Below are positions 1 to 6,978 of a DNA stretch of 12,033 nucleotides, piece after piece. Position 1 is the stretch's first letter. The number at the start of each line of letters is the position of its first letter. A program made the position numbers and the translations under genes. The notes under the pieces are model-generated. The model saw only the letters and a list, made by a program, of their open reading frames with translations. It did not search any database and was not told the DNA's origin. The stretch comes from JBBAFB01 sp041655595 (GTDB taxonomy: Bacteria; Bacillota; DULZ01), in assembly GCA_041655595.1 (NCBI GenBank), contig JBBAFB010000063.1, positions 1 through 12,033 of the forward strand, read 5' to 3'.

Positions 1-433
1 TGCCAGGGAGGCAATGGCGATGGTTAATATTTTACATCTTGAAAATAAAAATTACACCGAAATTAGTGGAGGCGAAAGGCAATTAGTTTTGATTGCTAGG
101 GCTTTGGCTCAAAAGCCCCAAATCCTGGTAATGGATGAGCCCACTTCCAGCCTTGATTACGGCAATCAAATTAGGTTGCTCAGCCATGTTAAAAAACTGG
201 CTAATCAAGGCTTAAGCATTATTATGTCAACACATTCACCTGATCACGCCATTTATTGCAATTCTAAAGTGATTATGCTAAAAAACGGCCGTGTTTTATG
301 TGCTGGTTCAGCGGCTGAAGTCATTACTGAAGAAAATTTAAAAGCTATTTACGACATTGAAGTAGAAATAACCAATGCTTTAGTTAAAAGCGGGGAAGAA
401 AAAAGAATTTGTATTCCCTTTTTAGCTTGTTAA
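1..433 (+). CDS. ABC transporter ATP-binding protein (FecE/BtuD type), C-terminal part, 5' truncated
   Basis: This is the C-terminal part of an ATPase that powers uptake of a metal complex or similar ligand at the cytoplasmic face of the membrane. The frame is already open at position 2, so the gene starts left of the window and the Walker A motif is missing. Visible motifs, in order, are the ABC signature SGGER, Walker B ILVMDEP, the D-loop SSLD and the switch histidine in STH. The tail, with ENLKAIYDIEVEI and RICIPF, fits the usual C-terminal extension of FecE/BtuD-like ATPases. The stop is followed 18 bp later by a substrate-binding lipoprotein gene with a good ribosome site, so the two are surely co-transcribed. 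The permease is presumably upstream. The substrate cannot be read from the ATPase; iron complex, cobalamin, molybdate and tungstate are all possible. Confidence 0.93.
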   Translation, partial: AREAMAMVNILHLENKNYTEISGGERQLVLIARALAQKPQILVMDEPTSSLDYGNQIRLLSHVKKLANQGLSIIMSTHSPDHAIYCNSKVIMLKNGRVLCAGSAAEVITEENLKAIYDIEVEITNALVKSGEEKRICIPFLAC

Positions 434-451
434 TTTTAGGAGGTCATGTAA

Positions 452-1567
452 ATGAAAAAGAAATCCTTAAGGGTTTTAATTAGTATTTCACTTGCTTTTA
501 TCCTGTTAGTGGGTTGCGGTCAGCAGGCGGCTAATATAAAGGATAACAACAGCCAACAACTACAGGAGCCAAAAGCAACAACTAGGGTCTTGAAGGATAT
601 GTCCGGCCGCGAGGTTGAGATACCTGTAGAAGTTAAAAAGGTTTTTTCCACATCTTCTACGGGCAGCGCCCTTATTTATACCTTGGCTCCCGAAAAGCTT
701 GCAGGTTGGAACAGTGAGTTGAGGGAGAACGAAAAGCCATTTATTGCTTTGCAGTATCAAAACTTGCCGGATCTAGGCAGATGGAAAGGAACAAGCTATA
801 CCGGTAATAATGAAGAATTGCTAAAGGCCGCCCCTGATCTGATTATCAGTGTGGGGGATGTATCCGAGGGCTATATAAGCGAAGCGAATGAAATTCAAAC
901 CCAACTGGGTATCCCGGTCTTAATGGTGGATGGAAGTCTACAAAAGACAGGTGCGGCATATCGCTTTTTGGGGGAAGTGATGGGGGAGGCGGACAGGGCA
1001 GAAAAACTAGCTGCTTACTGTGATAAAACTTTAGAAGCCATTACCTCCAATTTACAATCCCTGGCTGATACCGAAAAGGTGGCTGTCTATTATGGACAAG
1101 GTGTAGAAGGTTTAGAAACGGAAATTAGCGGAACAGTTAATTCGGAGGCTTTCGATATTTCCGGTGCAAAAAATGTGGCGGTACCTGAAACGGCGGGCAT
1201 TCGCAGGATGCAGGTTTCTTTGGAACAAATTTTAAAATGGGACCCTGAAGTTATTATTATTAGTACTGATGGGGATAAAAGCCATTCCGTATACAACAGC
1301 ATCTTAAAAGAAAAGGGCTGGTCGGAAGTAAGAGCTGTAAAGAACAAAGAGGTTTATGAAATACCCGGGGATCCCTATGATTGGATTAACCGCCCTCCTT
1401 CTGTGGTTCGTTTTATCGGAGTTCAATGGCTGTCATCTTTACTGTATCCTGATGTAATCAAAAGTGATCTTCAAGCTGATATTAAGGAATTTTATTCTTT
1501 GTTCTATCGTTATGAGATAAGTGATTCCGAGGTAGAGGTGCTATTACAAAATTCTCTAAGAAATTAG
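452..1567 (+). CDS. ABC transporter substrate-binding lipoprotein (class III, Peripla_BP_2 type)
   Basis: This is a 371-residue lipid-anchored ligand-binding protein on the outer face of the membrane, delivering substrate to the transporter whose ATPase ends just upstream. Residues 1-21 form a signal peptide (basic MKKK, then a hydrophobic stretch) with lipobox LVGC; Cys22 is the expected lipidation site. The mature protein has the Peripla_BP_2 pattern: DMSGREVEIP near the start, AAPDLIIS in the first lobe, and KWDPEVIII in the second. Near residues 309-334 lies YDWINRPPS followed by RFIGVQWL, typical of a subgroup annotated as iron or cobalamin binders that also includes the molybdate binder MolA. 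The ATG follows AGGAGG (438-443) by 8 bp. Molybdate or tungstate is suggested only by the Moco genes downstream. A hairpin-rich gap follows the stop. Confidence 0.9.
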   Translation: MKKKSLRVLISISLAFILLVGCGQQAANIKDNNSQQLQEPKATTRVLKDMSGREVEIPVEVKKVFSTSSTGSALIYTLAPEKLAGWNSELRENEKPFIALQYQNLPDLGRWKGTSYTGNNEELLKAAPDLIISVGDVSEGYISEANEIQTQLGIPVLMVDGSLQKTGAAYRFLGEVMGEADRAEKLAAYCDKTLEAITSNLQSLADTEKVAVYYGQGVEGLETEISGTVNSEAFDISGAKNVAVPETAGIRRMQVSLEQILKWDPEVIIISTDGDKSHSVYNSILKEKGWSEVRAVKNKEVYEIPGDPYDWINRPPSVVRFIGVQWLSSLLYPDVIKSDLQADIKEFYSLFYRYEISDSEVEVLLQNSLRN

Positions 1568-1684
1568 CAGTAGAGGCGGTCTCTGCCACCGGTGGGCTAG
1601 TGCGGCCCGCCTTTACATATGAAAGAATGATGGGAAGGCAGGTAGTTGTATTGCGCTGCTTTCTAAATTAAAGGAGTTTTTGTT
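1568..1684 (+). promoter_or_regulatory. Structured leader-like gap before the NTPase gene; possible riboswitch or attenuator
   Basis: This 117-bp gap is more GC-rich and structured than the genes around it. TAGAGGCGG (1571-1579) can pair with CCGCCTTTA (1607-1615), a 9-bp stem with one G-T wobble. It encloses the palindrome CCACCGGTGG (1586-1595). Further on, TGGGAAGGC (1631-1639) can pair through GGC with GCC (1585-1587), or through AAGGC with GCCTT. The stem has only a short T run, so it is a poor intrinsic terminator. The strings GCCACC and TGGGAAGGC recall conserved elements of cobalamin-type riboswitches, but no B12 box is visible and the gap is too short for a complete aptamer. A Moco-type aptamer would suit the downstream genes. 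I could not identify a family with confidence. Confidence 0.3.
1671..1676 (+). promoter_or_regulatory. Ribosome binding site that fixes a TTG start
   Basis: AAGGAG lies 8 bp before the TTG at 1685. No ATG or GTG in the frame is better placed, and the Walker A motif begins only nine residues in, so TTG is the likely start of the NTPase gene. Confidence 0.7.
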
Positions 1685-2224
1685 TTGCCAAACAATTTGT
1701 TTCTGACAGGAAAAATTAGAACAGGGAAATCCACAATTTTGAAAGAAGCAATTAGACCTTTTGAATTCAGGGCAGGCGGTTTTTTTGTTCAGAGGGTGTT
1801 AACAAAAAAGGAAACCTACGGTTTTCGTTTAGTAGATTTCTCAAAAGAGCCATACCTGCCTAACTTGCAAATTGACAAACTTCATAACCATAGCGACTTT
1901 TTTATTTTAAAAGGTCAAGACAGTAGAGTTGATTATGAGATTTTTCTCAAGGTTGGGGTTTTTTCTTTAACAAATGCCTGGAAGGATAAAAACTTAATTT
2001 TAATGGATGAACTAGGTGTAATAGAAGCGAATATTCCGGGGTTTACGGATATAGTCCGGCAAACCTTAGATAAAGACATTCCCGTTCTGGGTGTTTTAAA
2101 AAAGAAGCCCAACCCCTTTTTAGATCAAATTAGAGCTAGAACAGATGTGCAAATTATAGATTTGGATGAGCTGGAAGCTGATTTAGCACGAACAAAAATA
2201 AAGGAATTTTTAAGAAAAAGGTAA
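1685..2224 (+). CDS. THEP1-like nucleoside-triphosphatase / P-loop NTPase
   Basis: This predicted cytoplasmic NTPase has 179 residues, a normal length for the THEP1 (NTPase_1) family, whose members hydrolyse nucleoside triphosphates in vitro and whose cellular role is mostly unknown. Walker A is GKIRTGKST at residues 9-17. The AGGFFVQ segment at 30-36 matches the GGF motif after the first strand. Walker B is LILMDELGVIE at 104-114, a variant of the family's DEIGxME; Glu114 is retained. The start is TTG with AAGGAG 8 bp upstream. The gene sits between the transporter and moaA, 55 bp before the moaA start, with no terminator between. That suggests a link to molybdenum/tungsten handling or cofactor synthesis, but this is inference. 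A nucleotide kinase is a less likely alternative. Confidence 0.82.
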   Translation: MPNNLFLTGKIRTGKSTILKEAIRPFEFRAGGFFVQRVLTKKETYGFRLVDFSKEPYLPNLQIDKLHNHSDFFILKGQDSRVDYEIFLKVGVFSLTNAWKDKNLILMDELGVIEANIPGFTDIVRQTLDKDIPVLGVLKKKPNPFLDQIRARTDVQIIDLDELEADLARTKIKEFLRKR

Positions 2225-2266
2225 AATATTAATACTGAACCTTTGCAGTCATTTCGCAGTGGGAAA

Positions 2267-2272
2267 GGGAGG
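2267..2272 (+). promoter_or_regulatory. Ribosome binding site that fixes the moaA start
   Basis: GGGAGG lies 7 bp before the ATG at 2280. An in-frame GTG at 2259 would place this site inside the gene and add seven residues (MGKGGRL) unlike any MoaA N-terminus, so 2280 is preferred. Confidence 0.75.
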
Positions 2273-2279
2273 AAGATTA

Positions 2280-3254
2280 ATGGAGGACTTATTTCAAAGA
2301 AAAATTGATTACTTGCGTATCTCTGTTACCGATCGTTGCAATCTCCGTTGTAGGTATTGCATGCCTGCAGGGGGGGTGGATTTAAAAACCCATGAAGATG
2401 TTTTAACTTTAGAGGAGATTTTCCAGTTGGTAAAAGTAGCTGTGGCTGCAGGTTTTAGTAAATTCAGGCTAACCGGAGGAGAACCCTTGGTCAGGAAAGG
2501 TTTAACCGATCTAATCGCAGAGATGTCCGGGCTGGAGGGAGTTAAAAATATTACTATGACCACTAATGGTGTTTTACTGGCCGCCCAAGCTCAGAAGCTA
2601 AAGGAGGCCGGGCTGGATCGGGTTAATATCAGCTTGGATACTTTAAAAGCAGATCGTTACCGTTATATTACAAGGGTTGGAGATTTAAAGCAGGTGTTGG
2701 CAGGCATTGAAGCCGCTTTTGAATATAAATTAGAACCAGTCAAAATAAATGTGGTAGCAATGAAAGGTTTTAACGAGGATGAGTGGCTGGACTTTGCCAG
2801 GCTCACCCTGGATAAACCGTTGCATATTAGGTTTATAGAGCTGATGCCCATCGGAGAAAGTGATGGAGTACAGGAGGGGGAATCTATTTCCATCGGTCAG
2901 ATAAAAAAAGTTATTGCCGCTGAATATGCTTTAGAGGCTGCTAGCATTGCGGGCAACGGTCCTGCCGATTGTTTTCATATACCGGGAGCCTTAGGCACCT
3001 TGGGTTTTATCGGGGCATTAAGCAACCATTTTTGTCATCAATGCAACCGTATCCGTTTGACGGCTGATGGCAAATTAAGGCCCTGTTTACATAAAAACCT
3101 TGAGTATGATTTAAAAGAAATTTTGCGGCAGGGTGGAGGTCAGGAGGAGTTAAAAGCTGTTTTTTATCAGGCTATTGTTAATAAACCCCGTGAGCATTCC
3201 ATGAATAAGGATGCCTGGGGTCAGTCAAGAATTATGTCACAGATTGGAGGTTAA
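2280..3254 (+). CDS. moaA: GTP 3',8-cyclase MoaA (radical SAM)
   Basis: MoaA performs the first step of molybdenum cofactor synthesis: radical-SAM cyclisation of GTP to 3',8-cyclo-GTP, which MoaC then converts to cyclic pyranopterin monophosphate. The 324-residue product is of normal length. The radical-SAM cluster ligands are Cys20, Cys24 and Cys27 (CNLRCRYC). RLTGGEP near 63-69 is the SAM-binding GGEP motif. The second, C-terminal 4Fe-4S site is Cys252, Cys255 and Cys269, within FCHQCNRIRLTADGKLRPCL. The protein ends in Gly-Gly (323-324), the conserved tail needed for catalysis in studied MoaA proteins. Both clusters are oxygen-sensitive, in keeping with an anaerobe. The ATG at 2280 is chosen for its ribosome site. 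moaC follows 4 bp after the stop, so the two are translationally close. Confidence 0.97.
   Translation: MEDLFQRKIDYLRISVTDRCNLRCRYCMPAGGVDLKTHEDVLTLEEIFQLVKVAVAAGFSKFRLTGGEPLVRKGLTDLIAEMSGLEGVKNITMTTNGVLLAAQAQKLKEAGLDRVNISLDTLKADRYRYITRVGDLKQVLAGIEAAFEYKLEPVKINVVAMKGFNEDEWLDFARLTLDKPLHIRFIELMPIGESDGVQEGESISIGQIKKVIAAEYALEAASIAGNGPADCFHIPGALGTLGFIGALSNHFCHQCNRIRLTADGKLRPCLHKNLEYDLKEILRQGGGQEELKAVFYQAIVNKPREHSMNKDAWGQSRIMSQIGG
3246..3250 (+). promoter_or_regulatory. Ribosome binding site for moaC inside the moaA 3' end
   Basis: GGAGG overlaps the final Gly-Gly codons of moaA. It stands 8 bp before ATG 3259 and only 5 bp before the alternative TTG 3256, which favours the ATG and suggests coupled translation of the two genes. 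Confidence 0.75.
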
Positions 3255-3258
3255 ATTG

Positions 3259-3756
3259 ATGGGGCAATTGACACATGTGGATGACAAAGGGCAAGCCTTA
3301 ATGGTTGACGTAGGCGGTAAGGCAGATACCGCAAGGGAGGCCGTAGCTAGGGGGAAAATAATCATGGCAGCTTCTACATTGGAGTTGATTCAACAAAACA
3401 ATGTACCAAAAGGTGATGTTTTAGCAGTTGCCAGGGTTGCGGGTATAATGGCTACAAAAAAAACCGCGGAGTTGATACCTCTTTGCCACCCTCTTATGCT
3501 GACCGGCAGTAAAATAGATTTTCGCTTTGACCCGGAAGCCGGCTGTGTAGAGGTGGAGGCTTCGGTCCGTACCACAGGTAAAACAGGTGTTGAAATGGAG
3601 GCTTTGACTGCAGTCAGCGTCGCACTTTTAACTATTTTTGATATGTGCAAGGCTGCCGACAAAGAGATGCAAATTACCGATATTCGTCTTGTCCGAAAAA
3701 GCGGCGGTAAAAGCGGCGAATTCAAACGGGAAGGTGAAAAATTATGGGAAAAATAG
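3259..3756 (+). CDS. moaC: Cyclic pyranopterin monophosphate synthase MoaC
   Basis: MoaC rearranges the MoaA product 3',8-cyclo-GTP into cyclic pyranopterin monophosphate in the cytoplasm, working as a hexamer. The 165-residue product matches the family length. Family blocks are all present: AGIMATKKT at 61-69, LIPLCHPL at 72-79, KTGVEMEALTAVSVALLT at 108-125, then IFDMCKAADK, and RKSGGKSG near the end. Asp128 and Lys131 in DMCK fall on the catalytic pair known from the E. coli enzyme, with the same numbering. The open frame extends upstream into moaA, but ATG 3259 has the properly spaced GGAGG and gives the canonical N-terminus. The end of the gene overlaps a 17-codon ORF beginning at 3744. 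No internal oddity is seen. Confidence 0.97.
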   Translation: MGQLTHVDDKGQALMVDVGGKADTAREAVARGKIIMAASTLELIQQNNVPKGDVLAVARVAGIMATKKTAELIPLCHPLMLTGSKIDFRFDPEAGCVEVEASVRTTGKTGVEMEALTAVSVALLTIFDMCKAADKEMQITDIRLVRKSGGKSGEFKREGEKLWEK

Positions 3757-3797
3757 TTGCAAAGCAGGACTGGATTCAGGTGTTTTTAAATGATTAA
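3744..3797 (+). CDS. Short 17-codon ORF bridging moaC and mogA; coupling peptide or gene remnant
   Basis: An ORF encoding MGKIVAKQDWIQVFLND starts 13 bp before the end of moaC in another frame and stops at TAA 3795-3797, eight bases into mogA. It has its own plausible ribosome site (AAGGTG, 3731-3736, 7 bp upstream), whereas mogA's own site is weak. One reading is translational coupling, carrying ribosomes from moaC to mogA. Another is that the opening MGKIVA is the leftover start of a MOSC-domain gene, since MOSC proteins in Moco loci often open in a similar way and can sit beside MogA. Neither reading is proved, and chance is possible. Confidence 0.3.
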   Translation: MGKIVAKQDWIQVFLND

Positions 3798-4293
3798 AGT
3801 TGGTATTATTACAGCAAGTGACAAGGGATTCCGCGGAGAAAGGGAAGATTTGAGTATGAAAGTGATTAAGGAGTTAATCGCTGCAATTAATGGCCAAGTG
3901 ATGGCCTATGAAATCATTCCGGATGAGCAGCCGCTAATAGAAACAAAATTGGTGGAATATTGTGATCAACTTGCTTTGGATTTAATTTTTACTACTGGGG
4001 GTACCGGTTTTGCGGCAAGAGATGTCACACCGGAAGCCACTCTAAAGGTAGCCCAAAAATTAGTACCGGGGATTGGTGAGGTGATGCGCGGGGTCAGCTT
4101 AAAGGTCACCCCTCATGGAATGCTATCTAGGGCAATTGCCGCAATCCGTGGTCAAACACTTATTGTAAACCTACCGGGCAGTCCCAAAGCCGTCAGGGAA
4201 TGTTTAGAAGCCATTCTGCCTGCTCTGCCCCACGGGATTCAGATTATGAAGGGCGAGGCGGGGGAATGTGGCAAGGCTGATAAGGGACAGTAA
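3790..4293 (+). CDS. mogA: Molybdopterin adenylyltransferase (MogA/MoaB family)
   Basis: The protein activates molybdopterin by adenylation at the terminal phosphate, before MoeA-type metal insertion. At 167 residues it is a single-domain MoCF_biosynth protein. The substrate-binding block TTGGTGFAARDVTPEAT spans residues 68-84. SLKVTPHGMLSRAIAAIRG and LPGSPKAV (128-135) complete the family signature. MogA and MoaB are hard to separate by motif alone; MoaB in E. coli lacks clear activity, but Gram-positive and archaeal members are thought to be active adenylyltransferases. Its start codon has only a weak AGGTG at 3778-3782, and it overlaps the short ORF 3744-3797, which hints at coupled translation from moaC. 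No moaD, moaE or moeA lies in this window, so the pathway must be completed elsewhere in the genome. Confidence 0.93.
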   Translation: MIKVGIITASDKGFRGEREDLSMKVIKELIAAINGQVMAYEIIPDEQPLIETKLVEYCDQLALDLIFTTGGTGFAARDVTPEATLKVAQKLVPGIGEVMRGVSLKVTPHGMLSRAIAAIRGQTLIVNLPGSPKAVRECLEAILPALPHGIQIMKGEAGECGKADKGQ

Positions 4294-4471
4294 TTTCCCT
4301 AAAGGTGTTTAAAACGAGTATATTTATTTTAAATCCGGGGAATAAAACTAAATAGATTTAATTTTGTTCTAAAATTTTCCCCCACAGGAAGAATGGGGCA
4401 GAAAACAAGAGTAAAATGGAATAATAAAGGGAAAACGGCTTGTAATCGTTTAAAATGGAGAAAATAGAAAC
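4294..4471. other. AT-rich intergenic spacer with mutually exclusive GC hairpins
   Basis: This gap separates the Moco genes from the groESL promoter and holds no credible ORF. GGGGAA (4337-4342) can pair with TTCCCC (4377-4382) around an AT-rich loop that contains a second stem, AAAACTAAAT against ATTTAATTTT. The same C run can instead pair as CCCCA (4380-4384) with TGGGG (4394-4398). No T tract follows either stem, so neither is a normal intrinsic terminator. The end of the mogA transcript is therefore not evident. Confidence 0.4.
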
Positions 4472-4500
4472 TTGCCTTCCAAGACGTTTCTCCCTATTAT
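4472..4500 (+). promoter_or_regulatory. Sigma-A promoter of groESL
   Basis: The -35 box TTGCCT (4472-4477) and the -10 box TATTAT (4495-4500) are separated by exactly 17 bp. A second TATAAT follows at once at 4501-4506 but has no -35 partner at the right distance. The predicted start falls at about 4507-4513, right at the left edge of the CIRCE operator, the usual arrangement for HrcA-repressed groE operons. Confidence 0.75.
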
Positions 4501-4512
4501 TATAATTGATTG

Positions 4513-4539
4513 TTAGCACTCATTGAGGTTGAGTGCTAA
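4513..4539 (+). promoter_or_regulatory. CIRCE operator (HrcA binding site)
   Basis: This is a perfect TTAGCACTC-N9-GAGTGCTAA inverted repeat, matching the CIRCE consensus in every base. HrcA binds it as a dimer and represses groESL; GroEL availability sets HrcA activity, giving feedback control. It begins at the predicted transcription start and ends 21 bp before the groES ribosome site. Confidence 0.98.
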
Positions 4540-4574
4540 CAAAAGAAGAAACAAGTATTGAAGGAGGTTTTCAA

Positions 4575-4862
4575 ATGAACATTCAACCATTAGGTGATCG
4601 GGTGGTCATCAAGGTGCTTGAATCCGAAGAAAAAACAAAAAGTGGTATTGTCTTGCCGGATACGGCAAAAGAAAAACCCCAGGAGGGTGAAGTGGTGGCG
4701 GTAGGTTCCGGCAGAGTGTCGGACACCGGAGAAAAGATAGCTATTGAGGTTGGGGTGGGTGATCGTGTTATTTATTCCAAATATGCCGGTACCGAAGTGA
4801 AATTTGATGGGGTAGAATACTTAATCTTAAGCGAAAGAGATATATTGGCAATAGTAAAATAA
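4575..4862 (+). CDS. groES: Co-chaperonin GroES (Hsp10)
   Basis: The 95-residue lid protein of the cytoplasmic GroEL chaperonin forms a heptameric ring that caps the folding chamber. The N-terminus MNIQPLGDRVVIK, the mobile-loop segment EEKTKSGIVLPDTAKEKP, and the strands GEVVAVGSG and VGVGDRVIYSKYAGTEVK are all canonical. Its length is typical. The open frame extends upstream into CIRCE, but ATG 4575 has AAGGAGG (4561-4567) 7 bp before it and gives the standard N-terminus. groEL follows 20 bp after the stop. Transcription is from the promoter at 4472-4500 under CIRCE control. Confidence 0.98.
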   Translation: MNIQPLGDRVVIKVLESEEKTKSGIVLPDTAKEKPQEGEVVAVGSGRVSDTGEKIAIEVGVGDRVIYSKYAGTEVKFDGVEYLILSERDILAIVK

Positions 4863-4882
4863 AGTATTTAGGAGGGAAGTAA

Positions 4883-6517
<1,635 letters not shown>

Positions 6518-6568
6518 CAAAATCTGCACCGGAAACGGTTGCTGCTGTTTCACAGTTAGTAGTTGAGC

Positions 6569-6598
6569 AAAAAAACCTGCCCTAGGGCAGGTTTTTTT
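6569..6598 (+). terminator. Bidirectional intrinsic terminator after groEL
   Basis: CCTGCCC (6576-6582) and GGGCAGG (6585-6591) form a perfect GC-rich stem about a TA centre, so the real loop takes up the CCTAGG core. Seven T residues (6592-6598) follow, and seven A residues (6569-6575) precede the stem, so it can also stop transcription arriving from the other strand. It separates groESL from the regulatory region of the downstream tetR-che operon. Confidence 0.95.
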
Positions 6599-6846
6599 AG
6601 TGCATTATATCCTGCCGCTGATGCAACATGTTCCGGTATGATTTTTCTGGGACAAATATATACTTGTTATACCACTAGCCCCTATACCTGTCAGTTACCC
6701 CAAGTTTTTCCTTTAGGGATGACTGCAGCCCATGAGAAAAATTAATATTATTATTTTCGGTTAGTGCCTTTGGTCGTATACATTGCTTCTTCATCATTAT
6801 CCGCGCGAGAAAAGCAGCCCAGTGCATCGCTATTAATAATTTCGAC
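6599..6846. other. Unassigned intergenic stretch
   Basis: No convincing gene, RNA or repeat is seen here. A + strand open frame at 6563-6745 starts with TTG inside the terminator region, lacks a ribosome site and has non-coding-like composition. On the - strand, an open stretch of 31 codons (6846 to 6751) ends in TAA and reads like an acidic protein tail (SRADNDEEAMYTTKG), but it has no start codon or ribosome site. It might be the remnant of a lost gene. Composition here is nearer to the coding sequence than the AT-rich block that follows. Confidence 0.4.
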
Positions 6847-6858
6847 ATAATATATTAT
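6847..6858. repeat. 12-bp AT palindrome, copy 1 (candidate operator)
   Basis: ATAATATATTAT is a perfect palindrome. The identical 12 bp recur at 6876-6887, one start-to-start interval of 29 bp later, upstream of the tetR promoter. In AT-rich DNA short palindromes arise easily, so a binding-site role is a hypothesis. Confidence 0.4.
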
Positions 6859-6875
6859 AAAATGTTAATGATATG

Positions 6876-6887
6876 ATAATATATTAT
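6876..6887. repeat. 12-bp AT palindrome, copy 2 (candidate operator or UP element)
   Basis: This is an exact second copy of ATAATATATTAT. It ends 15 bp before the -35 box of the tetR promoter and is followed by a T run (6887-6893). It could serve as an upstream activator or repressor site, or simply as an AT-rich UP element for RNA polymerase. Confidence 0.4.
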
Positions 6888-6902
6888 TTTTTTCAACATA
6901 TA

Positions 6903-6931
6903 TTGACAAGGAAAAATAAGACCTGTATAAT
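6903..6931 (+). promoter_or_regulatory. Consensus sigma-A promoter of the tetR-che operon
   Basis: TTGACA (6903-6908) and TATAAT (6926-6931) match the sigma-A consensus in all twelve bases, with the optimal 17-bp spacer. Such a strong promoter in front of a regulator gene suggests that it is kept in check by a repressor, perhaps the TetR protein itself. The predicted start is near 6938, about 40 bp before the tetR ATG. This promoter probably drives the genes through to the receptor. Confidence 0.9.
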
Positions 6932-6943
6932 GGCAAATATGGG

Positions 6944-6965
6944 GGTGAGTTAAAATTCACTCACC
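6944..6965 (+). promoter_or_regulatory. Inverted repeat in the tetR leader (candidate TetR operator)
   Basis: GGTGAGT (6944-6950) and ACTCACC (6959-6965) form a perfect 7-bp inverted repeat around an 8-bp centre, 22 bp overall. It begins about 6 bp after the predicted transcription start and ends 3 bp before the ribosome site GGAGG (6969-6973). Position and size suit a TetR-family operator acting by roadblock or promoter occlusion. As RNA it could also fold into a hairpin near the ribosome site. Confidence 0.5.
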
Positions 6966-6978
6966 ACTGGAGGTTGTT

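Noticed and set aside
1585..1645. A complete cobalamin riboswitch
   Set aside because: Only two short strings match. The B12 box and the upstream core are not visible and the gap is too short, so only a generic structured leader is reported.
2259..2279. Longer moaA reading from a GTG
   Set aside because: The ribosome site GGGAGG would fall inside the gene, and the added residues are not MoaA-like.
4412..4459. Repeated TAAAATGGA at 4412 and 4451
   Set aside because: It is a 9-bp AT-rich repeat in a spacer with no symmetry or link to the promoter elements; chance is the simplest explanation.
4533..4574. Longer groES reading from a GTG
   Set aside because: The extra codons are in the CIRCE operator and the leader. 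The canonical N-terminus and the ribosome site place the start at 4575.
6563..6745. A + strand 60-codon ORF after groEL
   Set aside because: It starts with TTG within the terminator region, runs through the terminator stem, has no ribosome site, and its composition (many Cys, Thr, Pro and Tyr) is unlike a protein.
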